A stretch of 64,000 nucleotides of DNA, taken from NCBI GenBank assembly GCA_963702035.1, contig OY969700.1:124001-188000 (forward strand). The letters are read 5' to 3'. Shown piece by piece: positions 1 to 6,510 of the stretch (the stretch's first letter is position 1; every line of letters starts with the position of its first letter). This DNA comes from VRUE01 sp963702035 (GTDB lineage: Bacteria; Actinomycetota; Thermoleophilia; Solirubrobacterales; 70-9). A program made the position numbers and the translations under genes. Under the pieces are notes generated by a model. It made no database searches and was not told where the DNA came from. It saw nothing but the letters and a program-made list of their open reading frames with translations.

Positions 1-564
1 GTGTCCACCGGCCTGGCGGTCACCGGCACCGGCGGCGACGTGCTCTTCATCGAGGCGACGGCGATGGAGGGCGACAAGGGCCTCGTCCTGACCGGGCAGC
101 TCGGCGACGTGATGAAGGAGTCGGCGCGGATCGCGCTCTCCTACGTGCGCTCGCACAGCGAGCAGCTCGGCATCGACGACGGTGGCTTCCAGCGCGAGTT
201 CCACCTGCACGTGCCGGCCGGGGCGATCCCCAAGGACGGCCCCAGCGCCGGCACGGCGATGACGACGGCGCTGTTCTCGCTGCTCTCCGGGCGGCCGGTC
301 AAGCACACCGTCGGGATGACCGGCGAGGTGACCCTGCAGGGCAGGGTGCTGCCGATCGGCGGGCTGAAGCAGAAGGTGCTCGCCGCCCACGCGGCCGGGC
401 TGACCGAGGTGATCCTGCCCGAGCGCAACCGCGGCGACCTCGACGAGGTGCCCGAGGAGGTGCGCGAGCAGATGACCTTCCACCCGGTGATGAGCATCGA
501 GGAAGTGCTCGGGCTCGCGCTCGAGCCGGCCGGGAGCAGGGTAGATGTCGCCGCGATGTCGTAG
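1..564 (+). CDS. lon: Lon protease, C-terminal proteolytic domain (5' partial)
   Basis: ATP-dependent serine protease of the cytosol that degrades misfolded and regulatory proteins. Only the last 187 residues lie in the window; the gene runs off the left edge, so the AAA+ part is not visible. The catalytic Ser is in PKDGPSAG and the catalytic Lys in GGLKQKVLAAH, the Ser-Lys dyad of the S16 family. The Lon-typical IEATAMEGDKG and VGMTGEVTLQG segments are also present. The reading frame is intact to TAG at 562. The next gene starts inside its last codons. Confidence 0.96.
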   Translation: MSTGLAVTGTGGDVLFIEATAMEGDKGLVLTGQLGDVMKESARIALSYVRSHSEQLGIDDGGFQREFHLHVPAGAIPKDGPSAGTAMTTALFSLLSGRPVKHTVGMTGEVTLQGRVLPIGGLKQKVLAAHAAGLTEVILPERNRGDLDEVPEEVREQMTFHPVMSIEEVLGLALEPAGSRVDVAAMS

Positions 565-862
565 CTGCGCACCGGTCCCGGCCGAGCTGCGGGCGGTAGC
601 CAGCCTGCTGGAGCGCCGCTGGACGCTGGCGACGATCTACGCCGGCGCCAGCGGTGCCGTCCGCTTCAACGAGTTCCGCCAATCCCTGCCAGGCGTCTCG
701 CCGACGACCCTCTCCGACCGCCTCGAGCAGCTCGAGGCCGAGCGGATCGTCGAGCGTCGCCTGGTGCCGGGCCGCCCGCCGCACACCGAGTACCAGCTGA
801 CGAGCCGGGGCAAGCGCCTCGCCGGGCTGGTCGCGGGCCTGCTCGACGCCGGGCAGCGCTAA
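545..862 (+). CDS. HxlR-type winged-helix transcriptional regulator
   Basis: A 105-residue protein of the HxlR/MarR-like class. The LLERRWTLATIYAG helix, FNEFRQSLPGVSPTTLSDRL recognition region and the wing ending in TEYQLTSRGKRLAG match the usual HxlR pattern (W-T, F-x-E, S-x-x-TLS-x-R-L, Y-x-LT-x-G). The start ATG overlaps the end of lon by 20 nt. HxlR proteins often carry a redox-sensing cysteine near the N-terminus, and C5 and C8 here are candidates, but that is inference. The target is unknown; it may act near lon. Confidence 0.85.
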   Translation: MSPRCRSCAPVPAELRAVASLLERRWTLATIYAGASGAVRFNEFRQSLPGVSPTTLSDRLEQLEAERIVERRLVPGRPPHTEYQLTSRGKRLAGLVAGLLDAGQR

Positions 863-931
863 CGGGGCGGGGAGAGTGGGGGCAACTCCTGTCCAGCTCA
901 AGCCCGCCGAGTCGTGTGGCATCCTCGATGA

Positions 932-1357
932 GTGGCGCAGACAAAAGCTATCTATTACCGCGACAAGCACGGCACTGAGCCAGTCAACGAATTCATCAAC
1001 GCGTTGCCGGCGAAGCGGGCAGCCAAGATCGACGACTACGTTGAGCAGTATCTAAACGGCAACTCCCCAGACACTCCGCCGCCGGAGTATCCGATCTCCT
1101 CGCAGATCCAGGGCGGGCTTCGTGAGCTACGGGTTCGCTTCGCCAATACGCGCTATCGAATTCTTTATCAACGATCCGACAACCTCATCGTGCTTTTGCA
1201 CGTATTCGAGAAGGACACCGGTGCGGTGCCGGCCGTCGAGCTGGCGACCGCGATGCGCCGTATGGGCGACTTCAAGCGGAGGATGGATGCCGAGCCGCGA
1301 GTGCCCCCACGGGCGGCGGGTCAAGACGCGCCCCTCGTCGGGCGAAGCAGAGGTTGA
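932..1357 (+). CDS. RelE/Gp49-like (DUF891) toxin of a type II toxin-antitoxin pair
   Basis: A 141-residue protein. Residues 6-110 follow the phage Gp49/HigB-like pattern: YYRDKHGTEPVNEF, LPAKRAAKIDDYV, GGLRELRVRFANTRYRILY, LLHVFEKDT and a final helix with AMRRMGDFKRR. Family members are ribosome-dependent mRNA interferases with a RelE fold. The last ~25 residues are a low-complexity tail not usual in the family. The start is GTG at 932; an ATG four bases earlier is in another frame. An HTH antitoxin gene follows after 31 bp, the toxin-first order of HigBA systems. Confidence 0.85.
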   Translation: MAQTKAIYYRDKHGTEPVNEFINALPAKRAAKIDDYVEQYLNGNSPDTPPPEYPISSQIQGGLRELRVRFANTRYRILYQRSDNLIVLLHVFEKDTGAVPAVELATAMRRMGDFKRRMDAEPRVPPRAAGQDAPLVGRSRG

Positions 1358-1361
1358 TTCA

Positions 1362-1379
1362 TTTATCTATTTAGATAAA
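1362..1379. promoter_or_regulatory. Perfect 18-nt AT-rich palindrome before the antitoxin gene
   Basis: TTTATCTA-TT-TAGATAAA has 8-bp perfect arms and ends 9 nt before the antitoxin ATG at 1389. Its position between toxin and antitoxin and its low GC make it a likely operator for the HTH antitoxin, and it may overlap an internal promoter for that gene. Function is inferred. Confidence 0.6.
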
Positions 1380-1388
1380 CTGACAACC

Positions 1389-1778
1389 ATGAGCGCAAAT
1401 GCCAACAGCCATATCGACCCGAAGGGGAAGCCGGCCGGCGACGTGGCACAGGGTCGCGCCGGGCGGAGCGAGGAGTACCGCGAGGCCCGCGATGAGTACG
1501 CGGCGATTCGCGCTCTGCGCGAGAAGAACTGGATCGCCGCTCACATCCGCGAGCGCCGCTACGAGCTGGACTTGACCCAGCAAGAGGTCGCAGAGCGGGC
1601 TGAAACGTCTCACTCCTTTATCTCGAGAGTTGAGGGCGGCGACCATATTCCGACTATCCCGGTGCTCAAGCGCATCCTGGCTGTGCTGGATGAGGAGCTG
1701 CTGATCGGCATCGAGCGACAAATCCCCGGCGAGGAGCCAGAGCGCGAGGTGGCGCCAGTGCCGAAGCTCGCCGCATAG
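1389..1778 (+). CDS. XRE-family HTH antitoxin
   Basis: A 129-residue protein with a helix-turn-helix at about residues 54-110: RYELDLTQQEVAERAETSHS, then FISRVEGGDHIPTIPVLKRI. It should neutralise the RelE/Gp49-like toxin encoded just upstream and repress the pair. The frame is open upstream to 1122, but ATG at 1389 was chosen because upstream codons run through the toxin gene and the palindrome. The first ~35 residues are rich in Gly, Ala and charged residues and are probably disordered. Confidence 0.85.
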   Translation: MSANANSHIDPKGKPAGDVAQGRAGRSEEYREARDEYAAIRALREKNWIAAHIRERRYELDLTQQEVAERAETSHSFISRVEGGDHIPTIPVLKRILAVLDEELLIGIERQIPGEEPEREVAPVPKLAA

Positions 1779-1823
1779 GCCCAACTCAGATCGCCCGCAG
1801 AGTAGGAAGCATTTCGGTATTCT

Positions 1824-1843
1824 TGACACCCTATGCGGTGTCA
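1824..1843. promoter_or_regulatory. Inverted repeat overlapping the start of the HTH gene at 1833
   Basis: TGACACC-ctatgc-GGTGTCA has 7-bp perfect arms. TTGACA at 1823-1828 could serve as a -35 box. The annotated ATG lies in the spacer, so a repressor bound here would block both transcription and initiation. This looks like autoregulation by the downstream HTH protein (inference). Confidence 0.5.
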
Positions 1844-2210
1844 GAATGATTTGAAGATCGGCGGTGTCCTCCGCGAGGCGCGCGAGCAGCAGGGGCTCAG
1901 CCAGCGCCGGCTCGCGTTGCGGGCGGGGACCAGTCAGGACGCGATCAGCCGGATAGAGCGTGGGGTCGAGGCGCCCACGCTGGAGCGTTTCGCCCAGCTC
2001 CTGCTGGCACTGGGTCGCCGTCCGGTGCTTAGCGTTGAGCCGCTCGAGGGTTCGGTGCCGGAGTCGGAGCTTGTGGTGTCCGGTGCGATGTCTCCCAGTG
2101 AGCGCCTGAGTGAGGCATCGAGCTGGAATCGGATGGCGACGCAGCTCTCCGCCGCTGGAGAGCAGGCGCGAAGCGAAGACGACCCGGCCACCGTCAGGCG
2201 TGAGCGATGA
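1833..2210 (+). CDS. XRE-family HTH protein paired with a nucleotidyltransferase
   Basis: A 125-residue protein with an N-terminal HTH (residues ~10-65: LREAREQQGLSQRRLALRAG, TSQDAISRIERGVEAPTLER) and a polar C-terminus. It overlaps the next gene by 4 nt (ATGA), so the two are translationally coupled. The arrangement resembles two-gene defence or toxin-antitoxin modules in which an HTH protein controls a nucleotidyltransferase. The start is uncertain: ATG 1833 sits inside an inverted repeat, and TTG 1851 is the alternative. Confidence 0.8.
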   Translation: MRCQNDLKIGGVLREAREQQGLSQRRLALRAGTSQDAISRIERGVEAPTLERFAQLLLALGRRPVLSVEPLEGSVPESELVVSGAMSPSERLSEASSWNRMATQLSAAGEQARSEDDPATVRRER

Positions 2211-2731
2211 GTGAAGAGAGCGAAGTGGGGCCAGGGCGTCCGCTCGATATCAGCAAGTTGATCGCAGTCCTTGCTGACCACGGTGTCGACTACGTCGTGA
2301 TCGGCGGGGTGGCCACTCAGCTCCACGGTCACAGACGCACGACGATGGACCTCGATCTGACGCCCGACTCCGACCCTGAGAACCTGCGCCGGCTGGGCGC
2401 AGCGCTTACCGAGCTCGAAGCTCGTCCCGTGGACAGCAGACCAGGGGAGACCGAGATCTCCGCCACCGATCCGGAGCGCCTCGCCATCGCCGCGATCGTC
2501 CCGCCCTTGCACACGCAGTACGGACAGATCCACATCCTCAAGGAGCCGAAGGGAGCCCGCCCCTTCGATGAGATGCGCGAGCGAGCCCTGCTGGTCGATC
2601 TGGATGGCGTGGCGGTCGCGATCGTCTCGTTGGACGATTTGATTCGGATGAAGCGCGCGGCCGGGCGCCCCCGCGATCTGGACGACATTGCGACCCTCGC
2701 CGAGGTCGAGCGGCAGCGGCGAACCTCTTAG
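2207..2731 (+). CDS. Nucleotidyltransferase of the AbiEii/DUF6036-like group
   Basis: A 174-residue protein. The N-terminal half has the Pol-beta-like nucleotidyltransferase signature: VDYVVIGGVATQLHGHRRTT followed by MDLDLTPD, whose acidic pair would bind metal. The C-terminal part ends in SLDDLIRMKRAAGRPRDLDD, common in AbiEii-like and DUF6036 proteins. The likely role is nucleotide transfer to a target RNA or protein in a toxin-antitoxin or phage-defence context with the HTH partner at 1833; the substrate is unknown. Its 3' end overlaps the convergent amt gene by 4 nt. Confidence 0.75.
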   Translation: MSEESEVGPGRPLDISKLIAVLADHGVDYVVIGGVATQLHGHRRTTMDLDLTPDSDPENLRRLGAALTELEARPVDSRPGETEISATDPERLAIAAIVPPLHTQYGQIHILKEPKGARPFDEMRERALLVDLDGVAVAIVSLDDLIRMKRAAGRPRDLDDIATLAEVERQRRTS

Positions 2732-4035
2732 GTCGCGTCGGCGACCGGCAGCTCCGCCTCGATGCCGGACTCGGGGGTGATCAGGATCGCGCCCTCGCCG
2801 GTCACGTAGGCCTCCTCGCCGTGCTGGATCACGTCCATGCCGATCGCCTCCTGGCGTTCGCTCGCCCGCAAGGGCATGACGAGTCCGATCAGCTTCAGCA
2901 GGACGAAGGTCGCCGTGAAGGCGTAGACCGGAGCGGCCAGCGCGGCCAGGGCCTGGTCGCCGAGCTGGGCCGCGTTGCCGTAGAGGAGGCCGTCGGAGAC
3001 GCCGTTCCAGGCGAACGAGGCGAAGAAGCCGATGAAGAGGATGCCGAAGAATCCCGCCATCCCGTGGGCGGCGAGGACGTCGAGGGTCTCGTTGACCCGG
3101 GTCCGCGTCCGCCAGACGATGATCGCGTAGCTGGGCAGCGCCGCGAGGGCGCCGAGCGCCATCGCCCAGCCGGGGCTGATGAAGCCGCCCGCCGGGGTGA
3201 TCGCGACGCAGCCGACGACGATCGCCGTCGCCGCGCCGATCGCCGTCACCTTGCGGCCGCGGATCAGGTCGAGGGTGAACCAGACGACGAGCGTGCAGGC
3301 CGGGCAGAGCAGCGTGTTGGTGAAGGCGAGCACGCTGGCGTTGCCGGTCGAGAAGCCGCTGCCGCCGTTGAAGCCGAACCAGCCGAACCAGAGCAGCCCG
3401 GCGCCGAGCAGCACGTAGACGGCGTTGTGGGGGAGGAGGGCCTGGCGGCCGTAGTCCTTGCGGGCGCCGACCACGAGCGCCGCCGCCAGGGCCGAGAAGC
3501 CGGAGCCCATCTCGACCGGGACGCCGCCGGCGAAGTCGAGGGTGCCGCCGGCCTGCAGCCAGCCGCCGCCGAACGCCCAGTGCGCGAGCACCGCGTAGAC
3601 GAGCACCGACCAGAGCGCGGCGAAGACGAGGAACGCGCCGAACCGCATCCGCTCGACGACCGCGCCGGAGACGAGGGCGACGGTGATGATGCAGAAGGTC
3701 GCCTGGAAGGCCATGAAGACGAGCTCGGGGATCGTCGTCCCTTCCCGGGGCAGGAAGTCGACCCCGTTGAGGAAGGCGTTGCCGAGGCCGCCGACGATGC
3801 TGCCATCGCCGTCGAAGGCGATCGAGTAGCCGACCGCCGCCCAAGTGACGGTGGCGACGGCGATCGCGGCGACGCACATCATGAAGGTGTTGAGCGTGTT
3901 CTTCGAGCGCACCAGGCCGGCGTAGAAGAGGCCCAGGGCCGGGGTCATCATCAGGACCAGCGCCGTGGCGACCAGCATCCAGGCGGTGTCGCCGCTGTCG
4001 ATCCGTGCGACCGCGCTGAGGATCGGCGCGCTCAC
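2728..4035 (-). CDS. amt: Ammonium transporter Amt
   Basis: Inner-membrane ammonium channel of 435 residues. The protein opens with DTAWMLVATALVLMMTPALG, followed by the family hallmarks FYAGLVRSKNTLNTFMM, WFGWFGFNGGSG and AAHGMAGFFG, with about 11 hydrophobic segments. The start is GTG 4035, overlapping the glnK stop as GTGA; the longer open frame upstream lies within glnK. glnK-amt is the classical pair, in which the PII protein plugs the channel when nitrogen is plentiful. No leader peptide is obvious. Confidence 0.95.
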   Translation of the reverse strand: MSAPILSAVARIDSGDTAWMLVATALVLMMTPALGLFYAGLVRSKNTLNTFMMCVAAIAVATVTWAAVGYSIAFDGDGSIVGGLGNAFLNGVDFLPREGTTIPELVFMAFQATFCIITVALVSGAVVERMRFGAFLVFAALWSVLVYAVLAHWAFGGGWLQAGGTLDFAGGVPVEMGSGFSALAAALVVGARKDYGRQALLPHNAVYVLLGAGLLWFGWFGFNGGSGFSTGNASVLAFTNTLLCPACTLVVWFTLDLIRGRKVTAIGAATAIVVGCVAITPAGGFISPGWAMALGALAALPSYAIIVWRTRTRVNETLDVLAAHGMAGFFGILFIGFFASFAWNGVSDGLLYGNAAQLGDQALAALAAPVYAFTATFVLLKLIGLVMPLRASERQEAIGMDVIQHGEEAYVTGEGAILITPESGIEAELPVADAT

Positions 4036-4388
4036 TGCTTGTCCACCGGGGTGACGGCGCCCATGTCGGTATCGCCGGTGCGGATGCGAACCGCCTGCTC
4101 GAGCGGCACGACGAAGATCTTGCCGTCGCCGACTTCGCCGGTGCGGGCCCCGTCGCAAAGCGCGTCGACGGTCGCGTCGACGAACTCGTCCGAGACGGCG
4201 ATCTCGAGCCGGACCTTCTCGGAGAGGCCCATCTGCACGGTCGTGCCGCGGTAGGTCTCGACCCGCTCCAGCTCACCCCCGTGCCCCTGGACGCGGCTCA
4301 TCGAGACCCCGCGCACGTCAGCTCGGTACAGCGCCTCCAGCACGTCGTTCGCTTTCTCCGGCCGCACGATGCCGATCACCAGCTTCAC
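4032..4388 (-). CDS. glnK: PII nitrogen regulatory protein lacking the T-loop tyrosine
   Basis: Cytosolic PII signalling protein of 118 residues that senses 2-oxoglutarate and adenylate charge and binds Amt. Seen: MKLVIGIVRPEK, RVQGHGGELE, TGEVGDGKIFVVPLEQAVRI and RTGDTDMGA, the last two forming the ATP-binding site. Where E. coli GlnB has YRGAEYMVDF, this protein reads YRGTTVQMGL, so Tyr51 is absent and uridylylation or adenylylation at that site is impossible. A GGGGAGAG ribosome site precedes the ATG. Upstream of amt with a 4-nt overlap. Confidence 0.95.
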   Translation of the reverse strand: MKLVIGIVRPEKANDVLEALYRADVRGVSMSRVQGHGGELERVETYRGTTVQMGLSEKVRLEIAVSDEFVDATVDALCDGARTGEVGDGKIFVVPLEQAVRIRTGDTDMGAVTPVDKQ

Positions 4389-4467
4389 GTCTCTCCCCTT
4401 CCCAGTCGCCGGGCAATACCCGAGCAGACCCTAACCGGGCCTTCATGCTGCGCGTCGGCTGACCGCT

Positions 4468-4501
4468 CAGCCTTTCTGTTCGGTCGGGCGGATGAGGATC
4501 A
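4468..4501. repeat. 34-nt direct repeat, copy 1: stray 3' end of the SDR gene
   Basis: This matches 5123-5156 at 31 of 34 positions. On the minus strand it still reads ILIRPTEQKG-stop, the last ten residues of the SDR protein encoded at 5123-5890. The repeats bracket a 621-bp islet holding one HTH gene. It is either a remnant of a second SDR copy or a duplication made when the islet inserted. Confidence 0.75.
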
Positions 4502-4598
4502 AAAGCTTGCCGATCTACTTGCTTCGAGGTCGCCCAAGGAGAAGGAGTAGCCTCGATGGCAATTACAAGGTTGTTATCGGAGATTTCGAGGTTCGAGC

Positions 4599-4976
4599 AT
4601 GGCTGATCAACTCATATCCAGTGACGACGTTCTCGCAGAGGAGCTGCGCGATCCCGAGTTCCGCGCGGAGTGGGAGCGGACGGCGCTGGCCCGTTGGCTC
4701 GCGGTCGAGGTTGCCCACTACCGGGCCGAACACGGCCTTTCCCAGCGACAGCTGGCGGAGCGGCTCGGAGTTCACCAGTCCGATGTCGCCCGCATGGAGA
4801 TTGGCGAGCACACGCCTAGCCTGGAGCGCCTGGTCAAGGTCGCCAGCGGCCTGGACATCGAGCTGATGATCGACATCCGCCCGGCGAAGAAGAAGGCCCA
4901 GCTGCCCAAGAAGCGAGCGCTCGATGCCGGCTCATTCGCCGTGGGTGGCTGCGAGATCGTTCTCGCCACCGCATAA
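4599..4976 (+). CDS. XRE-family HTH antitoxin-like protein
   Basis: A 125-residue protein. Residues ~1-35 form an acidic and amphipathic helix (ISSDDVLAEELRDPEFRAEW) typical of HigA/MqsA-like antitoxins. The HTH is at ~45-85 (HGLSQRQLAERLGVHQSDVA, RMEIGEHTPSLERL), followed by a basic tail. No intact toxin gene is next to it; the ~100 bp upstream has no convincing ORF. It may be an orphan antitoxin or solitary regulator. It sits between the two 34-nt repeats. Confidence 0.8.
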   Translation: MADQLISSDDVLAEELRDPEFRAEWERTALARWLAVEVAHYRAEHGLSQRQLAERLGVHQSDVARMEIGEHTPSLERLVKVASGLDIELMIDIRPAKKKAQLPKKRALDAGSFAVGGCEIVLATA

Positions 4977-5122
4977 AGCCCCATGGACGACCTCGGCGAC
5001 TGCGACAGGTTGGCCTTCCTGCCGAGAGCCTTGAAGTTGCTTATTTCAAGCAGTTTGCCGTTCTGCACAACTACGTAATTCAGGCAACTCAATCGCCTGC
5101 CGACGCCGCGCTGCGGCCGAGA

Positions 5123-5156
5123 TCAGCCTTTCTGCTCCGTCGGCCGGATGAGGATC
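5123..5156. repeat. 34-nt direct repeat, copy 2: 3' end of the SDR gene
   Basis: The intact gene's own terminal codons. It differs from copy 1 (4468-4501) at three positions. Confidence 0.75.
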
Positions 5157-5890
5157 TCGTTGACGCAGGCGTACCAGGGGCGGGTGACCGCGAAGGCGAT
5201 CGCGTCGGCGATGTCGGTGGCCTCGAGTATGCGGGTGCCGACGAAGCGCTCCCTCACCTGCTCCTTGACCCCGTCGCGGAGGTGGTCGGTCAGCTCGGTG
5301 TCGACCGCGCCGGGCTCGATCAGCGTCGAGCGGACCTTGCGATCGGCGAACTCCTGGCGGAAGGACTCGCTGAAGGCGCCGACGCCGTGCTTGGTCAGGG
5401 AGTAGACGCCGTTGCCGACGCGGGAGACGCGGCCGGCGACAGAGCTGATGTTGACCACGTCGGCGCAGCCCCGCTCGGAATCCTCGGCGGCGGAGAGAAG
5501 GTGGGGGAGGGCGGCGTGGGTCGTGTTGATCAGCCCCTTGAGGTTGAGGTCGATCATCCGGTCCCATTCCTCGGTGGGCGCATCCTCGATCGGCCCGAGC
5601 AGCATCACGCCGGCGTTGTTGACGACGATGTCGAGGCCGCCCAGCTCATCGACGGTGCGATCGACGGCGGCGATCGCCTGGGCCTGATCGGCGATGTCGG
5701 ACTGGATCGCCAGCGCGGTGTGGCCATGCCCACCGATCTCAGAGGCAAGCCGCTCGAGCCGCTCCAGACGCCGGGCCGCCACGGCCACTTTCGCGCCCTG
5801 CTCGGCCAGCGCCCGCGCCGTAGCCTCGCCGATGCCACTGCTGGCGCCGGTGATCAGAGCAACGGTTCCTTCGAGCGGGGTGGTGGCCAT
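5123..5890 (-). CDS. SDR-family NAD(P)-dependent oxidoreductase
   Basis: Classical short-chain dehydrogenase/reductase of 255 residues. Seen: cofactor motif TGASSGIG (residues 14-21), basic VAARRLERL after beta-2 suggesting NADP(H), DIVVNNAG, the catalytic Ser in VVNISSVAG, and YSLTKHG holding Tyr and Lys. Related proteins include serine 3-dehydrogenase/YdfG-like enzymes, but the substrate cannot be read from sequence. It is a lone gene. Its last 34 nt are repeated 655 bp downstream. Confidence 0.9.
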   Translation of the reverse strand: MATTPLEGTVALITGASSGIGEATARALAEQGAKVAVAARRLERLERLASEIGGHGHTALAIQSDIADQAQAIAAVDRTVDELGGLDIVVNNAGVMLLGPIEDAPTEEWDRMIDLNLKGLINTTHAALPHLLSAAEDSERGCADVVNISSVAGRVSRVGNGVYSLTKHGVGAFSESFRQEFADRKVRSTLIEPGAVDTELTDHLRDGVKEQVRERFVGTRILEATDIADAIAFAVTRPWYACVNEILIRPTEQKG

Positions 5891-6051
5891 AAGCGATCGC
5901 GTCCCTTCGGTCGTTTGCGCGTTTCAGATACCCGAGAGCCTGCCGGTCTACTCGCTCTGGGGCAGCTGGCATATAGCGAGCAGGTCGTGACAGCATCGCC
6001 ACACGGCCAGTCGAAACTCACTGAGCATGATGGATGCGGCGATCCGGGGCG

Positions 6052-6402
6052 TCACCGTCCTCCCCGGGCGTAGGCCGCATGAACACGTGCGATCTCAGCG
6101 GCATGGAACGCCAGCTTGTCCGTTATGTCTCGACCAAGTGAGGTGGCAAGCGCAAAGAAGCCTGAGCCGGGAAGTTCGTCGTCGCCTTTGTGGACAACGA
6201 CCGCTGACAGCATGCACTCAAGCTCCTGATTGCTTGCCCGAGAGATTTCGTCGAGGATCGCAGCCAGTACCTTCGAATCTGGCTCAATTGGCATCGCATC
6301 GATTTCGCGGACAAGCTCTGAATACGTGATGGCGGAACGTCCTCGGGCGACCCGCGTAAGAGCTGCACGCGCTTCCTCTGCAGCCTGGGCTTTACGGTCC
6401 AA
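6052..6402 (-). CDS. Conserved hypothetical protein next to the restriction-modification gene
   Basis: A 116-residue protein with ITYSELVREIDAMP, an alpha-helical centre, then LECMLSAVVVHKGDDELPGS and GFFALATSLGR. I recall this 'LSA-VVV-K-GD-PG-GFF' pattern in small conserved proteins from varied bacteria, but no function is known to me. It is divergent from the type IIG gene (109 bp between starts), so a link with that system is possible. The composition is lower in GC than the core genome, in line with acquisition. Confidence 0.7.
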   Translation of the reverse strand: MDRKAQAAEEARAALTRVARGRSAITYSELVREIDAMPIEPDSKVLAAILDEISRASNQELECMLSAVVVHKGDDELPGSGFFALATSLGRDITDKLAFHAAEIARVHAAYARGGR

Positions 6403-6510
6403 AGCTTCTCCTATTTTGGTCGGCTGATCAGTAGTTGGCTACCTGATATGCCACGAAGGTTTGCATGTAAAACTGCATCATTTCCCTTTTAGTGCCGTTA
6501 GCGTCACCAA

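Noticed and set aside
1934..4276. 780-codon open frame on the minus strand
   Set aside because: Shadow of amt, glnK and the nucleotidyltransferase gene; low-complexity Arg-rich translation with no family features.
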